Notes: generated by a model from the sequence alone, not told the origin. Positions 7,090 through 16,024 are shown, numbered from the stretch's first letter. The stretch: 24,321 bases of DNA from CAZNKU01 sp045654805 (GCA_045654805.1 JAZOOD010000062.1:1-24321), one strand, 5' to 3'. Program-made: numbers and translations.

Positions 7090-7236
7090 TCAAAATAAGT
7101 AATTGTTGTCAAATTTGTATTCTATATCAATGCCTTTAGTTATTTTCAAGAATTCAAAGGCATTTTTAGGGCTTTTATCCTCGAAATTTTCGAGCATAGC
7201 TTCATCATCAATAATAAATAAATTGTTTTTATCCAT
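7090..7236 (-). CDS. Small acidic protein, hypothetical
   Basis: A 48-residue frame begins at the ATG directly after the stop codon of the signal peptidase gene (TAA then ATG). Its ribosome site AAAGGAG lies inside the end of that gene with 10 bases of spacing. The protein starts MDKNNLFIIDDEAML and ends KFDNNYLF. It is acidic and hydrophilic with no signal peptide. The tight coupling and the terminators right behind it argue for a real last gene of the surface-protein operon. No family is recognised; it might assist the signal peptidase or be a remnant. Confidence 0.6.
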   Translation of the reverse strand: MDKNNLFIIDDEAMLENFEDKSPKNAFEFLKITKGIDIEYKFDNNYLF

Positions 7237-7707
7237 TTAATCTACTCTCCTTTGTATTTTATAAATAACTTTGCCTATTATTTTGTCTTTTGGAATATCT
7301 CCAAAATCAGAAAACCTGCTATCATGTGAGATTGCTCTGTTATCACCTAAAAGAAAATATGAGTTATCGGCCACTGTATGAGGAATTTTGATATTGCCAA
7401 AGGTGTCAGCTCCTATTGAAGTGATTGTATCCCCTGGTTTACCTGCAATACGTTTTAAAACATGATAGTTATTATATATAGCAACTACCGCATCCCCGTT
7501 TTCATATGAAACAGGAGTTTTTAATATAATAACAATATCCCCATGCGAGTACGCAGGCTCCATTGAATCTCCGTTTACGATAATTGCTTCAAAGCCGTAT
7601 CTTATAATCAAATTAACAATTAGAAAAGGAATTATTAAAAATAGTGCTCTTCCCTTTTTTTTCAGGAATATTGTAGATGTTTTAATAACCTTATTCTTCT
7701 GATTCAT
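7237..7707 (-). CDS. Type I signal peptidase (S26 family)
   Basis: A 156-residue, single-helix signal peptidase of Gram-positive size. A membrane helix (about residues 20-36) is followed by the catalytic box VNGDSMEPAY with the nucleophile Ser48, the box HVLKRIAGKPGD with the general base Lys85, and the conserved LLGDNRAISHDSRFSDFG near the end. It removes signal peptides outside the membrane. Its place in the operon with the giant surface protein, the lipoprotein and the SAF protein suggests that it is dedicated to those substrates, as in pilus operons, although no sortase is encoded here. It overlaps the end of the 7691-8164 gene by 17 bases. Confidence 0.93.
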   Translation of the reverse strand: MNQKNKVIKTSTIFLKKKGRALFLIIPFLIVNLIIRYGFEAIIVNGDSMEPAYSHGDIVIILKTPVSYENGDAVVAIYNNYHVLKRIAGKPGDTITSIGADTFGNIKIPHTVADNSYFLLGDNRAISHDSRFSDFGDIPKDKIIGKVIYKIQRRVD

Positions 7708-8164
7708 TTATTATATTTGCCTCTTTTAAAATGGAGTTAATTGCCTCACTGGAAGAATCCGATGGACCATAATCTATCAAATTTTCTTCAGATAAGCGTT
7801 TTCCGTTATTTTTGAACAGTAAATCATATGTTCCGGATACAGAAAAAGCCTTGTTTTCGATATTTTTCAATATAAAGTTAAACACCTTGTCAGAATTTTC
7901 TTCAGATCCAACCATAATATAAGTCGATTTGTTACCAAAATATATCTCTTTATGTATGCAAACTGCAGTAATTACGATAACTTTGCCATTTTCCCAATCA
8001 TAATATGTTTTTATAACGGCAGCGATTGCCACTAGACCAAGCAAAAAAGGTATGCTTGCCATATGTAATGATTGAGTTGATATGCCAAAAATAATTCCTG
8101 CAGAAATCATTACTATAGATATAATAATGTTTTTCAGTAGTCTTATTAATAAAACTTCAGGCAT
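7691..8164 (-). CDS. Small membrane protein, hypothetical
   Basis: The 157-residue protein has two adjacent hydrophobic segments near residues 8-28 and 36-52, followed by a hydrophilic domain of about 100 residues ending in an acidic tail (NIINESEE). The region after the helices (VIVITAVCIHKEIYFGNKSTYIMVG) looks like beta strands. No family is recognised. It lies between the SAF-domain gene and the signal peptidase gene and overlaps the latter by 17 bases, so it is translationally linked to both. Membrane topology (hairpin with a cytosolic domain) is inferred. AGAGG lies 5 bases before the ATG. Confidence 0.72.
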   Translation of the reverse strand: MPEVLLIRLLKNIIISIVMISAGIIFGISTQSLHMASIPFLLGLVAIAAVIKTYYDWENGKVIVITAVCIHKEIYFGNKSTYIMVGSEENSDKVFNFILKNIENKAFSVSGTYDLLFKNNGKRLSEENLIDYGPSDSSSEAINSILKEANIINESEE

Positions 8165-8173
8165 ATATACCTC

Positions 8174-9289
8174 TTATTCTGTGGTTGTATCGTTGGAAGA
8201 CTGCCCGGCGAGCTGTTCCAGTATGCTTTGTCCGGCAGAATCAAATATATCTGTTAGTGATCTGTCTTCAAGAATAAATTCACTTAATGCTATAGCAATA
8301 GTTTCTTCCTGATTATCGGTAGTTACAAGTGCAACTATTTTAACTCTGGTATTTCCTGTAAGAGCAGAGCCGTCAACAGGAACTGAGACGGTTTGTCCAT
8401 CAACTTCAACTTCGATAAAAGTTTTTTCGGCAATTACTTTTTGTGAGGAATAATCCTGATGAGTTAAATATGTGCCTTCCGGAATATTTCTCGTTGCAAA
8501 TTTGCCTAAAATATCCTCCGATTTATCTTCAGTTAAAAGGCTACTGTTTGTAGTGGTACCATCAGTGGATATATATGTAGCAGCATTCATCTGATTAAAT
8601 TCTTCATCAGATATTTTATAAGACACTATCATTTCTTCAGTAAATACATCACCTTGAGAAATATCTTTCGTAGCTCTAAGTATGATTTGTTCTGTAGTTT
8701 CTACTGGAGAAGGTTCAATAGTTGGTGTTCCTGCTGAAACTTGGCCATCTAATGAAGGATATATAACTTTGACCAGTAAAAAACCTGCAACTACAAGCAA
8801 AAAGATAAATCCTGTTAAAAAAAGATTGATAAGTTTTTTATCTGTCTTTTTGGGAGGTTTTTCCAGATTGATATTCTCTTCATCATGCTTTATTTCTTCT
8901 TGAGAATGTTCTTTTTCAACTGGAGGATCTTCTATTACTGGAGGAGTCTCAGATAAAGTTCCAGATTTCTGATCGAAATATTGAATATTAATTGGTCTGG
9001 AAGTATTATTTTCTTCCTCTGATTTATTATCAATATCAGCTTCAGCAACACTCTTCTTCCCTTTTAATGGATCATCAGGCTCTTTAAGATTTTCTTCTTT
9101 TGGAGCACCTTCAATTTTCACCTGTTCCCTGGTCCATCTTTCAAGAACCATAGCATATTGCTCTTCAGATAGACTTGTCTGAGAACCATCAGGGAGCTCA
9201 ACAACATTTCCAAGGTATATTTTTATCTCAATGATTTCACCTTTTTGGTTTGTTGCCTGCCCAGTACCAATTAATATTCTGTCGCTCAT
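8174..9289 (-). CDS. Single-pass membrane protein with extracellular SAF domain
   Basis: Order of parts in 371 residues: a cytosolic domain of about 60 residues, an acidic low-complexity linker (60-150, rich in E, K and P), one membrane helix (153-176), a Pro/Thr linker, then a SAF-like domain. The SAF part shows IILRATKDISQGDVFTEEM near 202-220 and a second half LGKFATRNIPEGTYLTHQDY near 261-280. SAF domains occur in CpaB and FlgA-type proteins that help assemble pili or flagellar rings and bind surface polysaccharide. In this operon the likely role is assembly or wall anchoring of the giant surface protein. AGGAG lies 6 bases before the ATG. Confidence 0.8.
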   Translation of the reverse strand: MSDRILIGTGQATNQKGEIIEIKIYLGNVVELPDGSQTSLSEEQYAMVLERWTREQVKIEGAPKEENLKEPDDPLKGKKSVAEADIDNKSEEENNTSRPINIQYFDQKSGTLSETPPVIEDPPVEKEHSQEEIKHDEENINLEKPPKKTDKKLINLFLTGFIFLLVVAGFLLVKVIYPSLDGQVSAGTPTIEPSPVETTEQIILRATKDISQGDVFTEEMIVSYKISDEEFNQMNAATYISTDGTTTNSSLLTEDKSEDILGKFATRNIPEGTYLTHQDYSSQKVIAEKTFIEVEVDGQTVSVPVDGSALTGNTRVKIVALVTTDNQEETIAIALSEFILEDRSLTDIFDSAGQSILEQLAGQSSNDTTTE

Positions 9290-9307
9290 AGTTTACTCCT
9301 AAGCATT

Positions 9308-10246
9308 TTATTCTGCAGTTTCGACAAGCTTGTATTTCACAACTGCTTTAATAGTATAGATTGTTACTCTGTCGTTTTGGCTTGCATTGAGCTTATCAGC
9401 ATTTGCGCGATATACAGCACTGCCAGAGAACCCTTCTGTTGAGTATGTTACTTCATATGTCGCTCTATAATTTGCTACATATCTTTCACCGGTATATGCT
9501 GCATGACGGATAAACTGACCATTCTGTACTTCGCCTGCATTTGTCCAATAACCATCTGTAACTCTATAGTAGTCAGAAGAAAGACCAAGTGAGTTACGTA
9601 TTGCATCACCAAATCCTGGCCATGTAGGTTTTGCTGCATCATATGGAACTGTTACTGATGTGCCATCAAGACTATACTGCTGTGCGGCTGGATCACCTGT
9701 CCAAACACCTGTAAGGTAAAGATTATCCATCCACTGATAATCGGAAATCTGTTCCAGTTTTACAAGAGAACCTTCAAATTCTTTAGTTTCATTAGCGATT
9801 GTAACGTCAACCATTGTTTTTTCAGGAACATCTTTTGGTTCAGAAGTATAGTTTTCGTAATCAGCTGTAGTAGTTACGGTTCTATTGATTGTGCCTGCAG
9901 TGAGCTGTGTTTCTGCAAGGTCAAATACATATTTCTGGCCATTATATTCAAATTCCTGAACTGGTTTAATTTCTCTTTCATCTTCTACCGCAACATCTAC
10001 AACCATTTCAACCATTTCTTCAGAACCGGTTGTTTCATAGTTTATGTCGGAGAATCCAGTGATTTTATATGTTTGACCATTTATTGTAATAGTTTCAGGA
10101 AAATTGCTTGTTCCATTTTCATCTGAAGTCTCAAAAAAGTATTCTTTTTCTACAATACCGTCTTCCACAGGAGGTGATGCTTGACAACCTGTGAAGGCAC
10201 TGATGATAAAAACTGCGCTAAGTAAAATAGATAGTAATTTTTTCAT
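9308..10246 (-). CDS. Surface lipoprotein of the adhesin operon
   Basis: The 312-residue protein starts with a lipoprotein signal peptide, MKKLLSILLSAVFIISAFTGC, with the lipobox ending at Cys21, so it should be lipid-anchored on the outer face of the membrane. The mature part contains repeated beta-type units around NGQTYKITG (about 56) and NGQKYVFDL (about 106), alternating with acidic strands, and an aromatic-rich C-terminal half (YYRVTDGYWTNAGEVQNGQF). I know no family for it. It follows the giant surface protein by 35 bases and precedes the SAF protein, so it is probably part of the same surface complex. The ribosome site is GAGGT. Confidence 0.78.
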   Translation of the reverse strand: MKKLLSILLSAVFIISAFTGCQASPPVEDGIVEKEYFFETSDENGTSNFPETITINGQTYKITGFSDINYETTGSEEMVEMVVDVAVEDEREIKPVQEFEYNGQKYVFDLAETQLTAGTINRTVTTTADYENYTSEPKDVPEKTMVDVTIANETKEFEGSLVKLEQISDYQWMDNLYLTGVWTGDPAAQQYSLDGTSVTVPYDAAKPTWPGFGDAIRNSLGLSSDYYRVTDGYWTNAGEVQNGQFIRHAAYTGERYVANYRATYEVTYSTEGFSGSAVYRANADKLNASQNDRVTIYTIKAVVKYKLVETAE

Positions 10247-10263
10247 TCTTAGTACCTCATAAG

Positions 10264-10283
10264 AGGGGCAAGTTAATGCCCCT
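10264..10283. other. Hairpin at the 3' end of the surface-protein gene
   Basis: AGGGGC pairs with GCCCCT around an eight-base loop; the stem overlaps the stop codon at 10282-10284. There is no proper T-run. It could partly terminate transcription or mark an RNA-processing site, giving more message for the giant protein than for the downstream genes. Confidence 0.45.
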
Positions 10284-13200
10284 ATATGTCATTATTGTTT
10301 TCACGGCGTTTCAGATAAGCTTTATATGATACACAGGAAATGATACCTATAATGGTCGCAATCAGTAATACAATATACATATTTGTATTTTCGTGATCGT
10401 ATGGTTCATTCACAAATGGATCTGCTTCCTGAAGAGATACATCAATGACCTCAGCTTCTGTATCAATCTGTACAAGGCCACCTGTTGCTGGGTTCCATAC
10501 ACCTTTGCCCATGTAAATCTTGATGACACCGATAGGTGCAGATGGCTGTGGTTCATCAGGTTTATCCGGTGTTGGTGTTGGAATTTTCTTGTTTGTCATA
10601 ACAGCTTTGATTATTCCACCATTTTCAAGGATTTCAAATGGGAATTCTCTGGTATCAAGCTGATAACCTGCAGGAGCTTCCAATTCCTGATATGTATATT
10701 TACCTGGCTGCAGTTCAAAGAAGATTTCACCGTTTTTATCAGTTGTACCCTGAACAACAACTTCACCAGCTTCATTTTTAATTACAATCTTACAATTTGG
10801 TATCAGTGCACCTGTAGAAATATCTTTCTTTGTGATTATAATGCCATCTTTCTCATTATTAAGGAATTCATAAGTCAGTACTGTATTGTACATTTCAGTA
10901 GTAACTTCAAATTCTTTTGTAAGAGGATTAGATGCATCGAATTTAAAGCCTTCAGGACCTTTTGTTTCAACCAGTTTGTATTTACCTACTGTAAGACCAC
11001 CATTGTAGTATGCATAACCGTATTCGTTTGTCTTAAGTACAGTGATTTCTACACCATTGGAGTCATATAAAGTGAATTCTACGTCCTTCAGCATATCTGC
11101 TTTATCTGTATTAGATACCTGTTTTGCAATACCTTTTGTTTTGGATGGGCCAAGAATTACTTTTACGTTCTTAGCAGGATCTTCCATTACTTCCCGCAAG
11201 AATGCAGCATCTGTATCTGTAAGAGCATTGTCTAAATCAACATCGCTTAATGCCATGTATTCTTCTGTCATTTTCTGCTTGCCGGAAACAAGTTTTGTAA
11301 ATACAGTTTTATCTTTGTTATCTACAATACCATTTTCGTCATAGTCAAACATAAATACTTCTCTTGGAACTACATCTGTAAGAACAGCTGCAGCTTTAGC
11401 ATTTGATTTAAAGATTTCAACGTCTGCACGTTTACGGTAGTTTTTGATTGCTACGCCTTCATTGAGAGTGATAACAAGTTTTGTTTCACCTTTGCCGGCA
11501 CCTGTAATTGAAGAGTTGTAATCCTCAGGATTATCGTATGCAGATCCGTCTGCAGTATATTTGAACTCAACCGGATATTTGTTGTAGTCCATTGCGAGTT
11601 CATCATTTGTTTCAAGTTCCTGAACGTAGTATTTACCTACAGGGAGCATTAATGTACTGTTACCTTCACCGTCTACAATATCAATTACTTCTACAAGAGT
11701 GTCATTTGTGATTACTACTTCACCAAGATGATTAGTGAAATCCTGAGCTGCGTAAAGACCGAATTTAATGTTACCGTTGGAAGGTATAAATGTACCGTCA
11801 GCTTCTTCACTTTCTTTAAGAATTTCAAATTCTACTTCCTGACGCACATCATATCTTTCCTGTTCTACAGGATAAATTCTTACTTCTTCACCTTTATATG
11901 TGAGTTCGAATTTATATTCTGTTTCATCCAGAAGATATCCGAAAGGAGCTTTTGTTTCTTTAAGAATATAATTGCCCAAGTGAATTGGTTCTGATACACC
12001 GATACCGCGACCGTCTGTTGTAAATTCACAAACTTTTTCGCCATCTACATAGCGCAGGAAGTCACCAGTGTATACATCTCCATCAGCATAGATTGCATAT
12101 GTTGCACCTGCAAGGCCCATATCAGTGAATACCGGATGAGTTTCAGTATAATTACCGTTAATATTCTCTTCAGCGTCGGTTAATCTGAGGCCTTCTTTAT
12201 TGAGAACGATATAACCCTTCTGTGCTGCATTTTCAATGTCTACAGTTACCCTGATTTCAGGATCAGAGTTTGTTACAGAGAAACAGGCTGCAGCAATCGG
12301 ATTTTCATATGTATTACCGTATTTATCTACAGTCCATACAAATTCACCTGTTGCTGGATCAGTGTAGCCAATCCAAGACTGGTAAGACCCATCTTCATTT
12401 TTAGGTACATCTTCAACGTCTGTATTATCTGCATCAGGCAACCAGTAGCCATATGGAGCATTAAGTTCAACAAATGCATAGTCGCCGTATACAAGTGGAG
12501 TTGGAAGAACAAATCGTCCGTTCTCATCTGTTGCGAAAGTATCTACAACTACTTCATTTGGATAATCAAAGTAAGTGTATTCATACCAGTAACCCATTTC
12601 TTCGTTACCGATATCATCTGCGTCATATGTAAGACCATATTCGCCGTTGCCGGTGTTGTTCCAGCACCAGAGTTTGAATTTAATATTTGCCTGTTTGATT
12701 AAACCTTCAGTAGGTACGAGTTCAAATATTTCTTCTCCACCAGCAGACTCTTTTTCTCGTACATAATATTCATTATCTACTTTGTAAACGAAAATCTTCT
12801 GATGAATAATCTGGTTTATAAGGTCAAAGTGGTGGTTATTCTTTTCTGTTTTCGTATATGGAGCTTCACCAGGTTCAACCTTGCATTCGTCACCAATAGT
12901 AACTTCAAATGTTATTGCGCCATATTCGCCTTTAACACCATTGATTTCTACATAACCCAGATCATAACCTTCAGGAGCATTAAGCTCAGACACTACATAT
13001 GTACCGTATGGCAACGGATAGGACTTATCATAAACATCCATATCAGAACCTGTACGTCCTGCATCGTTATCCATTTCTCCGCCTACACCTGGAATTGCAA
13101 TATAAGCAATAGTAGTTGCATCATGTGTTGCTGCCTGCCCAGTCTCATTTGTTTTGAGAATCATATAGAGGGATTTGATAGCAGCATTTGTTTTATCTGT

Positions 13201-15819
13201 ATCTACAGGATAATTAAGAGTTGGATTTATCTTTTCCCCTGTAGGATTGCCTTTGCTGTCGATATATTCGTAGCAACCATAGTGGAGGCCGTCAATTACT
13301 TCACCCTCCCCTTCTACAATATTGCAGATAGGTGCTTCATTATCGAATGATGTTGGGATAAAGAATTCATCAGGTAATCTTGTATTTGCAAAACTGTTAG
13401 GATCAGCATTCTGCTTGCTCTTAAGATATATTGCATAGTAAACGCCGCTTGCAGGAATATCTTTTCCTACCTGTGCTGCATCGTTATCAAAGATGTCATT
13501 GTGGTCATCATCGGAAACTACTTTCTTGAGAGAAAGGTGACCTGCAATAACACTGTCACCGTATTCAAGGTAGTATTCCTGTACAGCTTCGTTTTCGTCA
13601 CCAGAGTAAACAATATCAACTACAAACTGAAGTTCATCTTTATCTTTGTATCTCCAGTACTGATAACCTGTAGGAGGTGTCTTTTCTTTAACACGATATA
13701 CACCAAGATCAAGGTTGGAAGATTTTGCAACACCTTTAGCATCTGTAGTAATTGTTTCTACCAGTTTGCCTGCATGATGAACGATATCACCATTTGCAAG
13801 AATAATATCTTTTTCAGCGTAAATTTCAAATACAGCTCCTGCCAGAGTTGCATCACCCTGAGGAAGCGGATTTGTGATTCTCATATCACGGTCTGCATAG
13901 AAAGCATCATCAATATTGATTGGAGCAGCTTCTTTGAATGCTGCAGTATATGCATCTTTAGCACAACCACACTGCGGGAATGTATTATTGCATACTACGC
14001 AGAGAGCGCCGCGTTCTACATAGTTTGTTGTAAATGTTGACAGTTCAGCATTCCATTCTTCTGTTGTGTGGGAACAAAGGAGGAAGTTGTCGTGGCAAAC
14101 TGTACAGTCAATGTATTCCTGATATTCGTTAAGGTGATTGAGGTAAGTTTTAGCCTCATCCTTTTTCTGAATTACAATCTGGCCTTTCTGACGTGTATTC
14201 TTCAATGAAGCACCATCATATGTGTACCAGTTATATTCACCTTCATCTGAAATTCGGATTGTTATAGGTGATGCATCTTTTACATAACCGAGATGCTTGT
14301 CTGTAAAGGTTGGAGCATGTACTTCAGTTACTGTGTATGTACCTGGTTCATGAAGAAGAGGAAGTTCATTTACATCATAAACTGTGCTTCCATCATAACC
14401 CGGACCGGAGATTGTAACCTGAGCACCGGTATCACCTGAAATCGGGAATCCACCTTCTCGGTCTTCTTTGAGAGAGATACCGCGTCTCATTGCGATATTC
14501 ATCCAACCGCCGAATGGGTCATAAAGATTTGCATTAATCGCCTGGTCCTGTGGACCACCTGCAAATGTGATAGTACCTACAAGAGTATTGTCACTGTTTT
14601 TATCTGTGAACTTTGTTGCTCCCATAGAGTCTGCAGAATAAGCACTTGCTGTTACTTTAAGAGTATAGGCATCGATAGGCTGGAAATGGTAGACGCCTTT
14701 ATCTTCCCATCTCCAATCAAGAACGAGTCCATTCCAGTCTTTGAGAATAAGTTCATCATCCAATTCAAAGTGGTCTTCGTTCCATGTAACACCATAATAG
14801 TAAGTATTGCAGCCACTCTTCTGATATGTGTAATCATTTACAAGGAATGACGGAATTTTTCTTAATTCAGAAATCCAAAGCTTGATAGCTTCATATTCAT
14901 TCTGAAGTCCGTTACCCACGATCATACCATTATAGTAACCACTGTTACCTTTACGGGAGAGGTCATCGTAATTAAGTAATCCGCCCATCAGCTCCCAAAT
15001 AAGTGCCTGGGCTGCCTGATATATAGCATCATTACTGTCTGCACCCATTTTAGTAGCTGCAGATACTATGAGGCCGAGCAGATAACTTCTCTGATCAGAA
15101 CCCATAATTGATGTGGCATCTACAGTAGACAGTCCTGAGCCTATAGTAATCTTTGGTTCAAGACACCAGGATGTCTGGCCATTTGTAGAAAGTCTCCAAA
15201 GATTTCTCTGGTAAAACATTTTATCTACGTCTGCCTGAAGTTCATCAATTGAGCGATATCCGAACTGACCGGCAATATATTCTCTCCATGAGTTACTTTC
15301 AGAAAGCCCAATAGCTTCCATAGTTTTCCGGATACTTGCAGCAATGCTTGGAGGTGAGTTTTCCATCTGTTCTAATATGGTTGTTCCCTTGCTGGCTTCT
15401 TCTTGGAAATAATTTATCATTTCCATAGAGAGATCCTGATATGGCAACTGACCTGACGAAATAGCAGACTGAATTCTGTGTACGCGTATTTTTAATATAC
15501 CGCCAAATGTTGATTCCAAAATTTCCATGTTTGGAGGAGGAAGCTGGGAAGTAAACACCTGGCCATTTGTACTACCATCTTCGTAAGTAAAGGTATTGTC
15601 TGGCTGAGGATTGATATTCGGATGTCCGTTGTACCAATACTGGTTTGTTGCTGTAGCTGTAGTTCTGTGACTGTCAGCATATGCAACAATAACATCAGAA
15701 GTTTCTTCTCCATTCAGACTCTTCATTGCAGATACAATGCCACTATCAACAACAGTCGATAATAATAAGACACCGGCTAAAAGCAAAGAAGAAAACTTTT
15801 TAAATATTTTAGTCTTCAT
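10282..15819 (-). CDS. Giant thioester/SpaA-repeat surface adhesin with dockerin-like and Cys-rich insertions
   Basis: Length is 1,845 residues from the ATG at 15819, where AAGGGAG precedes by 6 bases; the longer frame to 15843 begins with TTG. Order: signal peptide (1 to about 30); thioester domain with Cys219 in SWCLEP and Gln271 in AQALIW, the pair that forms the reactive bond; about eight SpaA/Cna-B modules, each closing with a GxYxxxExxxPxGY-type motif (near 493, 706, 939, 1112, 1282, 1395, 1612, 1705); a two-cluster Cys region (572-619); a dockerin-like Ca-binding pair (about 1485-1545); a Pro-rich linker; and a membrane helix (about 1814-1832) with a basic tail. Such proteins are self-crosslinked stalks that can bind host ligands covalently. 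There is no classical LPxTG; an NPATG at 1776-1780 lies about 33 residues before the helix. It heads the operon ending at 7090. Confidence 0.9.
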   Translation of the reverse strand: MKTKIFKKFSSLLLAGVLLLSTVVDSGIVSAMKSLNGEETSDVIVAYADSHRTTATATNQYWYNGHPNINPQPDNTFTYEDGSTNGQVFTSQLPPPNMEILESTFGGILKIRVHRIQSAISSGQLPYQDLSMEMINYFQEEASKGTTILEQMENSPPSIAASIRKTMEAIGLSESNSWREYIAGQFGYRSIDELQADVDKMFYQRNLWRLSTNGQTSWCLEPKITIGSGLSTVDATSIMGSDQRSYLLGLIVSAATKMGADSNDAIYQAAQALIWELMGGLLNYDDLSRKGNSGYYNGMIVGNGLQNEYEAIKLWISELRKIPSFLVNDYTYQKSGCNTYYYGVTWNEDHFELDDELILKDWNGLVLDWRWEDKGVYHFQPIDAYTLKVTASAYSADSMGATKFTDKNSDNTLVGTITFAGGPQDQAINANLYDPFGGWMNIAMRRGISLKEDREGGFPISGDTGAQVTISGPGYDGSTVYDVNELPLLHEPGTYTVTEVHAPTFTDKHLGYVKDASPITIRISDEGEYNWYTYDGASLKNTRQKGQIVIQKKDEAKTYLNHLNEYQEYIDCTVCHDNFLLCSHTTEEWNAELSTFTTNYVERGALCVVCNNTFPQCGCAKDAYTAAFKEAAPINIDDAFYADRDMRITNPLPQGDATLAGAVFEIYAEKDIILANGDIVHHAGKLVETITTDAKGVAKSSNLDLGVYRVKEKTPPTGYQYWRYKDKDELQFVVDIVYSGDENEAVQEYYLEYGDSVIAGHLSLKKVVSDDDHNDIFDNDAAQVGKDIPASGVYYAIYLKSKQNADPNSFANTRLPDEFFIPTSFDNEAPICNIVEGEGEVIDGLHYGCYEYIDSKGNPTGEKINPTLNYPVDTDKTNAAIKSLYMILKTNETGQAATHDATTIAYIAIPGVGGEMDNDAGRTGSDMDVYDKSYPLPYGTYVVSELNAPEGYDLGYVEINGVKGEYGAITFEVTIGDECKVEPGEAPYTKTEKNNHHFDLINQIIHQKIFVYKVDNEYYVREKESAGGEEIFELVPTEGLIKQANIKFKLWCWNNTGNGEYGLTYDADDIGNEEMGYWYEYTYFDYPNEVVVDTFATDENGRFVLPTPLVYGDYAFVELNAPYGYWLPDADNTDVEDVPKNEDGSYQSWIGYTDPATGEFVWTVDKYGNTYENPIAAACFSVTNSDPEIRVTVDIENAAQKGYIVLNKEGLRLTDAEENINGNYTETHPVFTDMGLAGATYAIYADGDVYTGDFLRYVDGEKVCEFTTDGRGIGVSEPIHLGNYILKETKAPFGYLLDETEYKFELTYKGEEVRIYPVEQERYDVRQEVEFEILKESEEADGTFIPSNGNIKFGLYAAQDFTNHLGEVVITNDTLVEVIDIVDGEGNSTLMLPVGKYYVQELETNDELAMDYNKYPVEFKYTADGSAYDNPEDYNSSITGAGKGETKLVITLNEGVAIKNYRKRADVEIFKSNAKAAAVLTDVVPREVFMFDYDENGIVDNKDKTVFTKLVSGKQKMTEEYMALSDVDLDNALTDTDAAFLREVMEDPAKNVKVILGPSKTKGIAKQVSNTDKADMLKDVEFTLYDSNGVEITVLKTNEYGYAYYNGGLTVGKYKLVETKGPEGFKFDASNPLTKEFEVTTEMYNTVLTYEFLNNEKDGIIITKKDISTGALIPNCKIVIKNEAGEVVVQGTTDKNGEIFFELQPGKYTYQELEAPAGYQLDTREFPFEILENGGIIKAVMTNKKIPTPTPDKPDEPQPSAPIGVIKIYMGKGVWNPATGGLVQIDTEAEVIDVSLQEADPFVNEPYDHENTNMYIVLLIATIIGIISCVSYKAYLKRRENNNDI
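11185..11367 (-). other. Coding region of a dockerin-like domain within the adhesin
   Basis: Residues about 1485-1545 of the adhesin hold two 12-residue calcium loops. Loop one, DYDENGIVDNKD (1492-1503), has D, D, N, I, D and D at positions 1, 3, 5, 7, 9 and 12. Loop two, DVDLDNALTDTD (1526-1537), has D, D, D, A, T and D. Each is followed by a short helix (KTVFTKLVSG and AAFLREVM). This is the type I dockerin duplication. It lies between the first strand (ADVEIFK) and second strand (VEFTLYD) of a SpaA module. Confidence 0.75.
13963..14106 (-). other. Coding region of a double cysteine cluster within the adhesin
   Basis: Cluster one is CTVCHDNFLLCSH (residues 572-584) and cluster two is CVVCNNTFPQCGC (607-619). 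Both follow CxxC then six residues then C-x-C/H, so each could hold one metal ion or form disulfides. The block sits in the first loop of a SpaA module, between GQIVIQKKD and AGAVFEIYA. Cysteines are otherwise rare in the protein. Confidence 0.7.
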
Positions 15820-15850
15820 TGAGTTCTCCCTTCGTATTTTCAAATTAAAA

Positions 15851-16024
15851 AGTTCGCATATTTTTAGTTCGTATATTTAACGAAGTTCTTATTCACCATC
15901 GAGAGTTCGTTAGTTCGTAATCTCTTACATAATACGAACACTAAAAACCAATAAAATAAAGGAAAATTGGTATAAATGCTAAAAATCGACAATAAACGAA
16001 CTCAACTCTTGCAAAATACGAACT
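15851..16024. repeat. Seven-copy GTTCG motif cluster in inverted arrangement
   Basis: The consensus is AGTTCGTAT. Plus-strand copies start at 15851, 15866, 15904 and 15912. Minus-strand copies are at 15932-15940, 15994-16002 and 16016-16024. The first two are near-identical 15-base units placed directly in tandem. TAGTTCGTAT at 15865-15874 and its exact complement at 16016-16025 form a 10-base inverted pair about 140 bases apart. The cluster fills the gap between the adhesin and the divergent tyrosine recombinase; no comparable cluster was seen elsewhere in the window. It may be recombinase crossover or arm sites, or operators. Confidence 0.75.

Noticed and set aside
10282..10510. NPATG in the adhesin tail as a sortase signal
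   Set aside because: It is about 33 residues before the membrane helix rather than directly in front of it, and no sortase gene is present; kept only as a possibility.
10393..14040. Several long plus-strand frames opposite the adhesin gene
   Set aside because: They are rich in Cys, Phe and Ile with no ribosome sites and mirror the codon pattern of the adhesin on the other strand.
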